A stretch of 64,000 bases of DNA from DASUBN01 sp036000105 (GCA_036000105.1 DASYGE010000002.1:372001-436000); one strand, 5' to 3'. Counted from the stretch's first letter, positions 31,926 to 41,470 are shown. Translations and numbers: made by a program. Notes: a model not told the origin generated them from the sequence alone.

Positions 31926-32074
31926 GGGGTCTGGTCCGAAGGCGGCTGGCCGCCGCTCTCGGCAGCCACATCGGCAGCTTTCTTAGCCTGTTTCTTCGCG
32001 AGCTTGTCATCCCGCTTCTTCTGCTTGGCCAGGTCGCGCTGACGTTTGTCGAACTTGTAATTGGCTTTGGCCAC
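31922..32074 (-). CDS. Small lysine-rich protein
   Basis: The 50-residue protein starts at a GTG with AAGGA six bases upstream and reads MAKANYKFDKRQRDLAKQKK then RDDKLAKKQAKKAAD. It is a strongly basic coiled helix with an acidic/Pro tail. Similar 50-70-residue proteins beginning MAKANYKFEKRQ occur widely in gammaproteobacteria next to housekeeping genes; no function is known to me. The longer frame from 32191 is rejected. It overlaps the convergent CPXCG gene at the stop codons. Confidence 0.75.
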   Translation of the reverse strand: MAKANYKFDKRQRDLAKQKKRDDKLAKKQAKKAADVAAESGGQPPSDQTP

Positions 32075-32418
32075 GGATATTCCTTCAGGCTGATGGCGCC
32101 AGTATAGGGCCTGGGAGCTTCCGGGGCTAATGACACAAGAAGACCCGCCCCAGGACGCCCGGGATTGGGTGGTGCCTGGAGGACGGGCCATGGTGGTAAG
32201 TCACCACTGCTATAAGCGCACGTGCCACATGGGCGAGACGGGCCAGTCATGACCGGCCCGTGCGGAAACGGGTCCCGCCGTACGCGTCTTGAGTATAGCT
32301 CAGCATTTAAACCACGCTTGGCGCGTCATTTGCTTGATGGAGATCGTGTGACGGTGACATAAAGCGAGACGGCGGGCTTTGGGCCCGCCGTCTCTCGTCT
32401 CTTTACCTGATCGTGCCC
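32075..32418. other. Intergenic region with hairpins and a terminator
   Basis: No gene is seen. Hairpins include GTGGT-AAGTC-ACCAC near 32191-32206 and ACGGGCC...GGCCCGT near 32238-32261. A strong terminator-like stem GAGACGGCGGGC/GCCCGCCGTCTC lies at 32366-32394, just beyond the stop of the M1 peptidase gene. Confidence 0.75.
32366..32394 (-). terminator. Terminator-like hairpin for the M1 peptidase gene
   Basis: A perfect 12-bp stem with a 5-base loop lies 25 bp after the minus-strand stop at 32419. Only a short T-rich stretch follows on that strand. Confidence 0.75.
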
Positions 32419-35013
32419 TCAGTCGAGATGGGCCGCGAGCCAGGCATCCACCTCCGGCAGGCGCTTCTCCCGCACCCCGGCGTTCTCGTTGATGATGCCC
32501 TCGGCCTTGATCACGGCACCGCGGGCGCTCTCGGGGATGTGTTTGGCCGCATAGGCATCGAGCTTGGCGATCGTGGCTGTATCCCGGGACGAACTCGCGA
32601 GCCGCGGGAGGTAGCTCGCACGGTTGTCGGGTTCCAGCAATTTCTCGAACACCTCGTCATGGTCTGATACGAAGTCCACCGCCATGTCCGGGTAGTAATA
32701 GGAGACCGCGGAGGCGAGGGACGGGCGGGTGGTAATGGGCACTTCGTCGCTGAGGGAGAGTGCCAGGGCCTTGGCGGCGAGGTCGCGGTCATGGACCTGG
32801 CCCAGGAGCACGTAGAGCGCGCGCTTCTCCAGGTTGGACTTGGCGGCCTGGGCGAGAGCGTGGATCTGATCCCAGGTGGCGGCATCCGCATGGTCGGCGA
32901 CGATGCGCAGCACGTCATGGCGCAGATCCGCCGAGAGGCTGGTGGGGTCTTTCAGATACGCGGCGAAGCGGCTGCGGGCTTCGGCGATGACAGCCGGATC
33001 GTTGAAGGCGTCCAGGGCTTCCAAGAGGTCGCTGCGCAGGAGCGCGGTGTTCTGGCTCTCGCCGGGCACCGCGGTCCAACCCACCTTGGCGAAGATGGGC
33101 TTGAGCAGGCTGCAGCCATAGGCCTGGAAGGCGGCCTGGCCGGGCAGGCCTTCGTAGAGGAAGTTGAGTTGCTCAAGCCGCGTGGCCACTATGCTCAAGA
33201 CCGTGGGATCGAGGTCCGGCGTGGCGCGGTCGGTCAAGCCAAGGAAATCGCTCAAGGGCGCGTAGCCCGCGTAACCGAGAGCCTTGCTGTCGTTCAGGAG
33301 GCCGAGCTGGTCAGCGGGCGCGAGCACCTGGAAATCCGCCGAGACTTTCGCGAGGCTGGCCGGGTCGTAGAGGGTGCGGAAGTAACCCGCCTGGCCGGCA
33401 TTGACCACGGCGACGCTGCCGGCGGGCACGGGCACATCTACTGGAGCGTCGGCGGACACGAGGCCTTGCCAGAGCACGGTGCCGCCCACGGAGGAGACGG
33501 TGACGGGCACATGCCAGCTGCCGCCGGCCTTGCCGGAATCGTCCACCGCGAAGCGATCCTGGGTGAGATGGATGCCGTCGGAGGTGGTGGTGGCGCGGAT
33601 CAGCGGTATGCCGGCCTGGAGGGTGAAGTCATGGGCCACCTGGCTCATGGGGTGGCTCGCAGTCTTGTCCAACTGCTGCCATAGGTCGTCGGTGATGGTG
33701 TTGCCGTAAGCATGGGCCTTTATATAAGCGCGCACGCCGTCGCGGAACGGATCGGCGCCCACGTACACTTCGAGCATGCGGATGACGGACTCGCCCTTCT
33801 CATAGGTGATGGTGTCGAAAGCCTGGTCGGCCTGCAGCACGTCGTGGATGGGGGTGATGATGGGGTGGGTACCGCCGCGGGCATCCACCCGCATGGCGGC
33901 TTCCTTGGCATTCAAGGCATCCAGCCACATCTTCCATTCAGGATGGAAATGGTCAGTGGATTTGGCCGCCATCCAGGAGGCGAAACCTTCGTTGAGCCAG
34001 ATGCCGTCCCACCAGTCCATGGTGACGAGGTCGCCGAACCACTGGTGGGCCATCTCGTGGGCGATGACGCTGTACACGTCGCGCTGGTCGTTCTGGGTGG
34101 AGATGCGTGGGTCGATGAGGAGATCACGCTCGAAATAGAAGATAGCGCCCCAGTTCTCCATGGCGCCGAAGAACTGGCTCTGGCCGGGACCGGCGATGAG
34201 GTCGAGCTTGGGCAGCGGGAACTTCACGCCGAAGTAGTCTTCGTAATAGGGCAGGATCTGGGCGGCAGCGTCCAGTGCGTACTGGGCCTTGTCGGTATCA
34301 CCGCGCTTGACCACGATGCCGATATCCACGCCGTTCACCTTGCGGGAGATACGCTCGAAGTCCCCCAGGCCGAAGAACAGGAGATAGGAAGACATCTTGG
34401 GCGATTCGGCGAAGGTGACGCGCTGCATGCCCCCGGCGAGCTTCACAGTCTTGGCGATGGGCGTGTTGGAGATGGTCATGAGGTCCGAGGGCACCGTGGC
34501 GCTCAGGGTGAAGGTGGCCTTGCGACCCGGCTCGTCCCAGGAGGGCAGGAAGCGGCGGGCGTCGGAGTTCTCGAACTGGGTGAAGAGCGCGCGCTTGCTG
34601 CCGGCGGCAGTGTCGTAGTCGAGGGCGAAGAGGCCGGCGGCCTGCTGGTTGATCTTGCCGCTGTAGTCGATGTCGAGCTCGTGACGCCCGGCGCTCACGG
34701 TGGAGGCGAAAGTGAGGAGCACGGTCTCTTGCGCCGTGTCGAAGCTCACCACCGGGGCCTTGGCCACGCCCTGCAGGCTCACACGCTTGAAGATGAGGTC
34801 GGCGGCGTTGAGGGTGATCTGCTTGGTCGGTTTCTTGACGTCGATGAGGATGCTGACCGAGCCCGTGAAGGTGAGTTTCGCGGCATCCGGCACCACGGAG
34901 ACGGTGTAATGCTCCGGCACCACGTTGTCCGGCAATACGATGCGGTCAGGTTCAGCGCCGAAGGCCGAGGTGGCAGCCAGGAGGAGTGCCGGGAGCAGGA
35001 TGCTGGATTTCAT
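32419..35013 (-). CDS. Exported M1-family zinc aminopeptidase
   Basis: The 864-residue protein begins with a signal peptide (MKSSILLPALLLAATSAFGA). The N-terminal beta saddle includes GAMEN (residues about 284-288). The zinc site HEMAHQW (about 319-325) is followed 18 residues later by Glu in WLNEGFASW, the HExxH-x18-E signature. The ERAP1-like helical C-terminal domain completes the M1 architecture. It should remove N-terminal residues from peptides in the periplasm. AAGGGG precedes the ATG. It is monocistronic, and divergent from the DUF1905 gene. Confidence 0.94.
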   Translation of the reverse strand: MKSSILLPALLLAATSAFGAEPDRIVLPDNVVPEHYTVSVVPDAAKLTFTGSVSILIDVKKPTKQITLNAADLIFKRVSLQGVAKAPVVSFDTAQETVLLTFASTVSAGRHELDIDYSGKINQQAAGLFALDYDTAAGSKRALFTQFENSDARRFLPSWDEPGRKATFTLSATVPSDLMTISNTPIAKTVKLAGGMQRVTFAESPKMSSYLLFFGLGDFERISRKVNGVDIGIVVKRGDTDKAQYALDAAAQILPYYEDYFGVKFPLPKLDLIAGPGQSQFFGAMENWGAIFYFERDLLIDPRISTQNDQRDVYSVIAHEMAHQWFGDLVTMDWWDGIWLNEGFASWMAAKSTDHFHPEWKMWLDALNAKEAAMRVDARGGTHPIITPIHDVLQADQAFDTITYEKGESVIRMLEVYVGADPFRDGVRAYIKAHAYGNTITDDLWQQLDKTASHPMSQVAHDFTLQAGIPLIRATTTSDGIHLTQDRFAVDDSGKAGGSWHVPVTVSSVGGTVLWQGLVSADAPVDVPVPAGSVAVVNAGQAGYFRTLYDPASLAKVSADFQVLAPADQLGLLNDSKALGYAGYAPLSDFLGLTDRATPDLDPTVLSIVATRLEQLNFLYEGLPGQAAFQAYGCSLLKPIFAKVGWTAVPGESQNTALLRSDLLEALDAFNDPAVIAEARSRFAAYLKDPTSLSADLRHDVLRIVADHADAATWDQIHALAQAAKSNLEKRALYVLLGQVHDRDLAAKALALSLSDEVPITTRPSLASAVSYYYPDMAVDFVSDHDEVFEKLLEPDNRASYLPRLASSSRDTATIAKLDAYAAKHIPESARGAVIKAEGIINENAGVREKRLPEVDAWLAAHLD

Positions 35014-35194
35014 GGTTCGCCCCTTTGGGGATCGGTTATATATGCGCCGACTTTGAGATCCGGACCGCAGGATGTTACCCCAATGCCGCGCCCGCTTATT
35101 AGGGGATTTTGACCCGGATAAATGAGGTTAGGTTCCTGATGGGCAGGCGCCAGGCGCGGATATTCGGATAGGATTGGCGCGCCCCTCGCCGGGT

Positions 35195-35758
35195 ATGTCC
35201 GCCGGACAGTTCATGAAACCCAAGCCCATCAAGAAGTTCTCGGCCGTCGTGCATGCGATCCGGGGCTCGCTGCCCACGACCCGCAATCCTTGCGTGGATG
35301 TGCCGGGGAGCATCGTTTCGAGATTGCAGGCCGAGTCCGGGAAGAAGCAGGCCATCCCGGTCGAGTTCAGCCTCAAGGGCGAAGTCTTCAAAGCGAACAT
35401 AGTCAGGTACTTGGGCGATTGGCGGCTCTATCTCAATGGCCCGATGCTCAAGAGCACCGGGGTGGCCGTCGGTGACAAAGTCAGCGTGACCCTGCGCTTC
35501 GACCCGGTGATCAGGCGGGAACCCATGCATCCAGCCTTGGCCAAGGCCTTGGCGGGCGACCCGGCCGCGAAGCAGGCATTCTTCGCTCTGCCGCCCTCCC
35601 ATCAGAAGGAGTTCTTGCGCTATCTCAATGCCCTGAAGCGGGCAGACACGCTTAAGCTCAATATCCACAGGCTGATGAAGTACCTGGCAGGCAAGAAGGC
35701 CGGCCTATCGTCCACGGGACTGTTCCGGACCGGAAAGGCCAAACGCGGCAAGCGGTGA
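35195..35758 (+). CDS. DUF1905 / YdeI-like protein
   Basis: The 187-residue protein has a DUF1905 beta-barrel (IPVEFSLKGEVFKANIVRYL, VAVGDKVSVTLRFDP) followed by a YdeI/OmpD-associated helical part (HPALAKALAGDPAAKQAFFA, LPPSHQKEFLRYLNALKRAD) and a basic tail. Such proteins are linked to resistance or protection functions, but the biochemical role is unknown. The start is uncertain: ATG 35195 or 35213, neither with a strong ribosome-binding site. Confidence 0.75.
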   Translation: MSAGQFMKPKPIKKFSAVVHAIRGSLPTTRNPCVDVPGSIVSRLQAESGKKQAIPVEFSLKGEVFKANIVRYLGDWRLYLNGPMLKSTGVAVGDKVSVTLRFDPVIRREPMHPALAKALAGDPAAKQAFFALPPSHQKEFLRYLNALKRADTLKLNIHRLMKYLAGKKAGLSSTGLFRTGKAKRGKR

Positions 35759-35809
35759 ATATGCGGCCGCTGGCCGTGTGGGCCTTACTCATATATATAG
35801 TATCCATGG

Positions 35810-36967
35810 ATGGATGCCTTCATCCGCGGGGTATGCATGAGAGACTGGCCCAAAGCGTGGGGTGATTTCTGGAAGGCGCCGGACGCCGCCATGCTGCTCG
35901 CGGGTGGCGAGGGCGAGCGCCAGGTGTCGAACGTGCGTGTGGTGGTGGTGGCGTTCCTGCTCATCGTGCCCATCTACCGGGTGATGGTCTATCCGCCCGA
36001 CGGGGAGAACTTCTGGGGTTTCATCGTCACGGCAGTGGCGATGGTGATGGCGGTGGGCGTGAACATCTACCTGCGCCGCCACAGCTATCACCCATGGGTG
36101 GGTTTCCTGACTTCATCTTTGGATGGTTCGCTCGTCACCCTCGCGCTGGTGCTATTCGTGATCGTGGGTTCACCGATGCACGGGGTGGACGACAAGACCT
36201 TCGAGGTGTACTTCCTCCCGCTCATGGCCATGAGCCTGCGCCAGGATCGGCGTATCTGCCTGCTGACCGGCTGCTTCCTGGTGCTGCAATACGGCGTGCT
36301 GGTGGTGTTCGTGGCCACGCATTTCGACCTGGATGCCATACATAAGCATGATCCCAGCACCGGATTCTTCAGCCCCGCAGACCAATGGACGCGCCTCATC
36401 CTGATGGCCTCGGCGACCTTCATCAGTTATGCCTATGTGATCCGCTGCGAGGCACTGGTGAACCGCGCGATCCGCGACCCCCTGACGGGGCTCCTGAACC
36501 GCGGCTATTTCGACACCCTGTTCGCTTACGAGATCGAACGCGGGCGCCGCTACAACAAGCATTTCGCCGTGTTGCTGATGGACGCGGACCATTTCAAGCG
36601 CATCAACGACAACCATGGGCATGCGGCGGGCGATACCACCCTGAAGACCCTGGCGGGGGTGCTGCAGAAGAACCTGCGGGAGAGCGACATCGTGGTGCGT
36701 TTCGGCGGCGAGGAGTTCGTGCTGATACTGCACGATACCGGCGCCGAGTCCGCCTTCGCCAAGGCGGAGACATTGCGCCAGACCGTGGAGCGCCTGGTGG
36801 TGGGCGCACCCCAGTACGCCATCCAGTTCACCTTGAGCGTCGGGGTCGCCGTCTATCCCGACGATGGGACCGTGGCCCACGTGCTGCTCTCGAAGGCCGA
36901 TCAGCGGCTGCTGCTCGCCAAGCATGCCGGCCGGAATCGGGTGGTGGGGCGGGACCGCATCCCGTGA
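35810..36967 (+). CDS. Membrane diguanylate cyclase
   Basis: The 385-residue protein has an N-terminal membrane module of about five or six helices (residues 42-205) and a C-terminal GGDEF domain (RDPLTGLLNRGYFD, DADHFKRINDNHGHAAGD, VRFGGEEFVLI). RESD lies five residues before GGEEF, an intact inhibitory I-site. It should make cyclic-di-GMP from GTP at the inner membrane. The start is 35810 or 35837; only the latter has a weak GGGG upstream. ATATATATAGTAT just upstream may be the -10 region. Confidence 0.88.
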   Translation: MDAFIRGVCMRDWPKAWGDFWKAPDAAMLLAGGEGERQVSNVRVVVVAFLLIVPIYRVMVYPPDGENFWGFIVTAVAMVMAVGVNIYLRRHSYHPWVGFLTSSLDGSLVTLALVLFVIVGSPMHGVDDKTFEVYFLPLMAMSLRQDRRICLLTGCFLVLQYGVLVVFVATHFDLDAIHKHDPSTGFFSPADQWTRLILMASATFISYAYVIRCEALVNRAIRDPLTGLLNRGYFDTLFAYEIERGRRYNKHFAVLLMDADHFKRINDNHGHAAGDTTLKTLAGVLQKNLRESDIVVRFGGEEFVLILHDTGAESAFAKAETLRQTVERLVVGAPQYAIQFTLSVGVAVYPDDGTVAHVLLSKADQRLLLAKHAGRNRVVGRDRIP

Positions 36968-37150
36968 GAGAGCTTCCCCCCAGCCATACGGGAACCTAAG
37001 GGGTTTTCCCGCTGTCCATCAGAGGATGGGGAAATGTCCGGTCCGGCAGTTGGCCGGACAGTCATATTCGGGGTAAAGTCCGTCCCTTCCGTCGTCAGGC
37101 GGGGCGTCCACCTCTACATATATATAGATGGCAACACGAGGTATTCCGCG

Positions 37151-39349
37151 ATGTTCAAGACCTTCATGTACAGCTTCATCGGGGTGGCGGTGATGGCCGC
37201 GGCCTCGTCCTCAGCGGTGCTGGCCGACGGCACTCCGGCAGCAGCCACGGCCGCAGCACCGAGCGCCGCGTCCTTCGCGGCGGCCCAGGCGGCGGCGTTC
37301 TCGTCGGCCAACCCCTTCTATGCCCCCAGCACCCTGCCGTTGCAGGCGATCCCCTGGGACAAGATCAAGGACAGCGACTATGAGCCGGCCTTGTTCGCGG
37401 GCATGCAGCAGGTGCTCGCCGAGGTCGATACGATCGCGAACGACCCGGCTGCCCCCACCTTCGACAACACCATCGTGGCCATGGAGAAGACCGGGCAGCT
37501 GCTGAATCGGGTGAACCTGGCGTTCAACACCGTGACCGGCGCGAACACCGATGACGCCTTGCAGAAGGTGCAGGACGAGACGGCAGCGCCCTTGCAGGCC
37601 ACCCAGGATGCCATCTCGCTCAACTCCAAGCTCTTCGCGCGCATCCAGACTCTGTATGACGCGCGCGCCAGCCTCAAGCTCGATCCCGAGCAGGCCAAGC
37701 TCCTGGACTACTACTACCAGGAAGCGGTGCTGGCCGGCGCCAAGCTCTCGGACGCCGACAAGGACAAGCTGAAGAAGCTCAACGGCGAAGAGGCAGACCT
37801 GGTCAACAAGTTCCAGAACCAGCTCTTGGCCGCCACCAAGGCAGGCGGTCTCGTGATCAGCGACAAGGCTGAGCTCGCCGGCCTGAGTGACAGCCAGATA
37901 GACGCCCTGTCCCGGGCTGCCGACTCACGCGGCCTCAAGGGCAAGTGGGTGATCTCCCTGCAGAACACCACCCAGCAGCCGCTCTTGCAGTTCCTGAGCA
38001 ACCGCGCCACCCGCGAGAAGTTGTTCAAGGCTTCCTGGACGCGTACCGAACTCGGCGACGCCAACGACACGCGTCCTACCATCCTCAAGATCGCCAAGAT
38101 CCGGGCCGAGAAGGCCAAGATCATGGGTTATCCCAACTATGCCGCCTGGAAGCTACAGGACCAGATGGCCAAGACCCCCGCGGCAGTGGACAAGTTCCTG
38201 GGTCAGCTGATCCCGGCTGCGGCCGCCCGCGCCCGGGTCGAGGCTGCCGACATCCAGGCGATGATCGACAAGGAGCACGGCGGCTTCAAGCTCGAGCCCT
38301 GGGATTGGGAGTATTACGCCGAGAAGGTGCGCAAGGCCAAGTACGACCTGGACGATGCCGACGTGCGCCCCTACTTCGAGCTGGACCATGTGCTCAAGGA
38401 CGGTGTGTTCTATGCCGCCAACCAGCTCTACGGCCTGACTTTCAAGGAACGCCATGACCTGCCGGTGTGGCAGCCGGATGTGCGGGTATTCGAAGTGCAT
38501 GACAAGGACGGTTCACTGCTGGCCTTCTGGTATTGCGACTACTTCAAACGCGACAACAAGCAGGGCGGCGCCTGGATGTCCAATATGGTCGGGCAGTCCA
38601 AGCTGCTCGGCACACAGCCTGTCGTCTTCAACGTGGCGAACTTCACCAAGCCCGCCGCCGGCCAGCCCGCGCTGTTGAGCTTCGGCGATGTGACCACCAT
38701 GTTCCACGAGTTCGGCCATGCCTTGCACGGCATGTTCGCCAGCCAGGAATACCCGACCCTCTCGGGGACCAACGTGGCGCGTGACTTCGTGGAGTTCCCC
38801 TCGCAGTTCAACGAGAACTGGGCGCTGAACTCCAAGGTCTTCGCCCATTATGCGGTGAACTACAAGACCGGCAAGCCCATGCCCAAGGAACTGGTGGCCA
38901 AGATCAAGAAGGCGGCCAAGTTCAACAAGGGTTACGACAGCCTGGAAGCTTTCGAGGCGGCAGCGCTCGACATGCAGTGGCATGAGCTGACCCCGGACGC
39001 GGTACCCACGGATGTGGACAGCTTCGAGACGGCGGCCCTCGCCAGGGTCGGTGGGGATGTGTCCTCGGTGCCATCACGCTACCGCTCGAGCTACTTCGCC
39101 CACATCTGGAGCAACGGCTATGCGGCGGGCTACTACGCCTACGCCTGGACCCAGATGCTGGATCACGACGCCTACTCCTGGTTCACGGAGCACGGCGGGC
39201 TCAGCCGTGCCAACGGCCAGCGCTTCCGCGACATGATCCTGTCCCGCGGCAACACCGAGGAATACGGCACTATGTTCAAGGCCTTCCGTGGCCGCGATCC
39301 GAGCATCCAGCCCATGCTGGATGACCTGGGCCTGTCAGACAAGAAATAA
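37151..39349 (+). CDS. Exported M3-family metallopeptidase (peptidyl-dipeptidase Dcp-like)
   Basis: The 732-residue protein starts at MFKTFMYSFIGVAVMAAASS with a signal peptide and an Ala-rich linker. The zinc site is FHEFGHALHG (His near 518 and 522) with the downstream Glu in SQFNENW, as in thimet/Dcp peptidases. It releases dipeptides from oligopeptide C-termini, probably in the periplasm. The longer frame from 37034 runs through promoter sequence and is rejected. A strong terminator follows at 39368. Confidence 0.93.
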   Translation: MFKTFMYSFIGVAVMAAASSSAVLADGTPAAATAAAPSAASFAAAQAAAFSSANPFYAPSTLPLQAIPWDKIKDSDYEPALFAGMQQVLAEVDTIANDPAAPTFDNTIVAMEKTGQLLNRVNLAFNTVTGANTDDALQKVQDETAAPLQATQDAISLNSKLFARIQTLYDARASLKLDPEQAKLLDYYYQEAVLAGAKLSDADKDKLKKLNGEEADLVNKFQNQLLAATKAGGLVISDKAELAGLSDSQIDALSRAADSRGLKGKWVISLQNTTQQPLLQFLSNRATREKLFKASWTRTELGDANDTRPTILKIAKIRAEKAKIMGYPNYAAWKLQDQMAKTPAAVDKFLGQLIPAAAARARVEAADIQAMIDKEHGGFKLEPWDWEYYAEKVRKAKYDLDDADVRPYFELDHVLKDGVFYAANQLYGLTFKERHDLPVWQPDVRVFEVHDKDGSLLAFWYCDYFKRDNKQGGAWMSNMVGQSKLLGTQPVVFNVANFTKPAAGQPALLSFGDVTTMFHEFGHALHGMFASQEYPTLSGTNVARDFVEFPSQFNENWALNSKVFAHYAVNYKTGKPMPKELVAKIKKAAKFNKGYDSLEAFEAAALDMQWHELTPDAVPTDVDSFETAALARVGGDVSSVPSRYRSSYFAHIWSNGYAAGYYAYAWTQMLDHDAYSWFTEHGGLSRANGQRFRDMILSRGNTEEYGTMFKAFRGRDPSIQPMLDDLGLSDKK

Positions 39350-39367
39350 ACCTGGATGTATGAAAGC

Positions 39368-39402
39368 GAAGGGCCGGCTATACAGCCGGCCCTTCTTTTT
39401 TG
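39368..39402 (+). terminator. Intrinsic terminator
   Basis: GAAGGGCCGGCT pairs with AGCCGGCCCTTC around ATAC, followed by TTTTTT. Confidence 0.95.
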
Positions 39403-39438
39403 GTTCTTGGAGCTACCCCAATCGGGTCGGTGGTCTGG

Positions 39439-39780
39439 TCAGTGGAACTGTCGGCGCCAGCGGGAGGCGTGGTTGTCGGCAACGATCTCTATGCCGACGA
39501 TATAGCCGGGCTGATGGTCGCAGGCGGAGATGCTGCGGGCGAAACCCTTGAGGCTGTGGCTGATGTCCTGGCCCGTGAGACTGATGGAGATGTCCAGCAG
39601 TTCGCCCATGGGCACGGGCTCGTCGGCCAGGATGTGCAGGGCGCCGGAGCTTAAGCTCAGGGCGATCCCATAGCATTTCGAGGCCATGGAGCCTTCGCCG
39701 CGGACATCCGCTGTGGAGATGATAGCGCGCTCTTCCGTGTGCAGGCTGGGGAGGTTCCGACGGGTTCTGGAGCGGGGCAT
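39439..39780 (-). CDS. PilZ-like domain protein
   Basis: The 113-residue protein starts at MPRSRTRRNLPSLHTEERAI with CGAGGAGAG just upstream. A basic RSRTRR start, a short beta-barrel-like core (GIALSLSSGALHILADEPVP, LLDISISLTG) and GYIVGIEIV fit a PilZ fold that senses cyclic-di-GMP, but the canonical D/N-x-S-x-x-G motif is degenerate (ALSLSSG). It is small enough to be a stand-alone adaptor. Several cyclic-di-GMP enzymes in the window could supply the ligand. The longer frame to 39855 is rejected. Confidence 0.6.
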   Translation of the reverse strand: MPRSRTRRNLPSLHTEERAIISTADVRGEGSMASKCYGIALSLSSGALHILADEPVPMGELLDISISLTGQDISHSLKGFARSISACDHQPGYIVGIEIVADNHASRWRRQFH

Positions 39781-39953
39781 AACTCTCCTCGGATGGACCA
39801 TGACTGCATGACGCTCACAGAGTGCCTGCACGGGTGGACGGCAACCATAGGGCACACCCGGATTTAGGCCTCAGGGATTCCCCGGGTATATATGTCATAT
39901 ACGATGCCCGGGTCACGGTTATACTCCGGCCGATGCAATCGGGAGGACGGGTC

Positions 39954-40301
39954 ATGATCTACAAAGGCAGCTGCCACTGCGGCAAGATCGCCTACGAAGT
40001 GGACGCGGAGATGGGCGAGGCGATCGAGTGCAACTGCTCGAACTGCAGCCGTCGTGGTTACCTGCTGTGGTTCCTGCCTCGGAGCAAGCTGACGCTACTG
40101 ACGCCGGAGAGCGGTATGGCCCATTACACCTTCAACACCCACCGGATACGACATTATTTCTGCCACACTTGCGGGTCGACGCCCTTCGGCATGGGCAAAG
40201 GCAAGGATGGCGCTGAGACGGTGGCGGTGAACCTGCGCTGCCTGGAAGGCATCGACCTCAAGAGTCTCAAGATCAAACACGTCGATGGGCGGAGCCTCTA
40301 G
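39954..40301 (+). CDS. GFA family zinc protein
   Basis: The 115-residue protein has GSCHCGKIAYEV (residues 5-16), CNCSNCSRRG and CHTCGSTPFG, the zinc ligands of the GFA/CENP-V fold. GGGAGG lies before the ATG at 39954. The stop codon directly precedes the start of the Mpo1-like gene (TAGATG), so the two are co-transcribed. The substrate is unknown. Confidence 0.88.
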   Translation: MIYKGSCHCGKIAYEVDAEMGEAIECNCSNCSRRGYLLWFLPRSKLTLLTPESGMAHYTFNTHRIRHYFCHTCGSTPFGMGKGKDGAETVAVNLRCLEGIDLKSLKIKHVDGRSL

Positions 40302-40664
40302 ATGGGGCCCCTGGAGCTGCTGCGCTGGCAATGGCAAGGCTACGCCGGGTATCACCGTAACCGCTTCAACCTGGTGCTGCATATCGTGGTGGTGCCGATG
40401 TTCTGGCTGGGGACCATCTGGCTGATCATGGGCGTGGTGAGCGGCTCCTTGGCGGCGCTCATTACCGGAGCGGTGTATCTCTTCGTCTCCCTGCTGGTGC
40501 AGGGTAAGGGCCACAAGCTCGAGCCCACGCCGCCTGCGCCTTTCACCAGTCCCTGGAATTTCATCGCACGGCTCGTGTTCGAGCAATTCATCACTTTCCC
40601 GCGTTTCGTGTTGAGTGGCGGCTGGTCGCGCAATCTCGCCGCCAACGATGGCGATGCCGCCTAA
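40302..40664 (+). CDS. Mpo1-like (DUF962) membrane protein
   Basis: The 120-residue protein has YHRNRFNLVLHIVVVPMFWL and the distal VQGKGHKLEPTPPAPFTSPW, the His-containing motifs of the DUF962/Mpo1 family, between two or three membrane helices. Yeast Mpo1 is an iron-dependent 2-hydroxy fatty acid dioxygenase; the bacterial role is not established. It sits immediately after the GFA gene and overlaps the next gene by 17 bp. Confidence 0.75.
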   Translation: MGPLELLRWQWQGYAGYHRNRFNLVLHIVVVPMFWLGTIWLIMGVVSGSLAALITGAVYLFVSLLVQGKGHKLEPTPPAPFTSPWNFIARLVFEQFITFPRFVLSGGWSRNLAANDGDAA

Positions 40665-41466
40665 AAAGAAGAAGTCCGCGAGGCCGGTCAGCCCTGGTTT
40701 CCGCAAGGGCGAGGCTATGTTGCGCAAGCGGGCGCTGGCCTATCCCGAAGCCTATGAGGACTTCCCCTGGGGTGAGCGGGTGATCAAGGTGAGGAAGAAG
40801 ATCTTCCTGGTCCTGCACGGGGACACCAAGACCCTGCGGGTCACCACCAAACTGCCCCTGTCCTATGGCGCCGCTCTGCTGGCACCCTTTGCCAAGCCCA
40901 CGGGCTACGGCCTCGGCAAGAGCGGCTGGGTGACGGCTTCGTTCACAGGAGTCGAACAGGTGCCCTACGATATCTTGCTGAGCTGGATGGATGAGAGCTA
41001 CCGGGCTATCGCGCCAAAGAAACTTTTGGCGGCCCAAACGGTGGAAAAAAGCCCAAAAAATGAAGACTATGCGTTTGGCGGAGGGCCGGACTATACTGTA
41101 ACCGCTTCCGGGGATGCCCTAGGTAAGCCCGGGTTCAGGATGAGTCTGGAAAGCACAACACCACGGAGGGTTGTCATGCGTTCGCTCAAGATCTTCACCA
41201 AGTATTCACTGGTCTTCTTGTTCGCTGCCTGCGGGCTATTGGTCCTGTCACGCGGTTTCGGCCTGCCGATCCCCTTCCTGGAGTACGGCGCGGTGGAGAC
41301 TTGGAACGTGTTGGTGGGTGCCGCGCTCCTGGCGGTGGCCGCATGCATCGCGGTCTTCTGGCATACGAGAAAGTCTGTGCCAAAAAAAAAGTTGGTGTCC
41401 CGCCTCGGCGTGGCGGCGGATGACTGGCTGCTGCAGGGCACCACCACCATACCCCGCAAGTTCTGA
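40648..41466 (+). CDS. MmcQ/YjbR-like protein fused in frame to a small membrane protein
   Basis: The open frame encodes 272 residues. Residues about 15-130 form an MmcQ/YjbR-like domain (YPEAYEDFPWGERVIKVRKK, GYGLGKSGWVTASF, LLSWMDESYRAIAPKKLLA). A 45-residue linker follows, then two membrane helices (about 183-200 and 213-231) and a basic tail. GGAGG six bases before an in-frame ATG at 41176 suggests that the membrane part is also, or only, made separately. The linker may be a lost stop codon. A run of nine A occurs at about 41381-41389. The N-terminal start could be 40648 or 40654. Confidence 0.65.
   Translation: MAMPPKKKKSARPVSPGFRKGEAMLRKRALAYPEAYEDFPWGERVIKVRKKIFLVLHGDTKTLRVTTKLPLSYGAALLAPFAKPTGYGLGKSGWVTASFTGVEQVPYDILLSWMDESYRAIAPKKLLAAQTVEKSPKNEDYAFGGGPDYTVTASGDALGKPGFRMSLESTTPRRVVMRSLKIFTKYSLVFLFAACGLLVLSRGFGLPIPFLEYGAVETWNVLVGAALLAVAACIAVFWHTRKSVPKKKLVSRLGVAADDWLLQGTTTIPRKF
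41176..41466 (+). CDS. Possible separate small membrane protein (internal start)
   Basis: From the internal ATG the frame encodes 96 residues, MRSLKIFTKYSLVFLFAACG..., with two membrane helices and a basic C-terminus. The ribosome-binding site ACGGAGG is the best in the region. The product has no recognised family. Confidence 0.5.
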   Translation: MRSLKIFTKYSLVFLFAACGLLVLSRGFGLPIPFLEYGAVETWNVLVGAALLAVAACIAVFWHTRKSVPKKKLVSRLGVAADDWLLQGTTTIPRKF

Positions 41467-41470
41467 GCCG

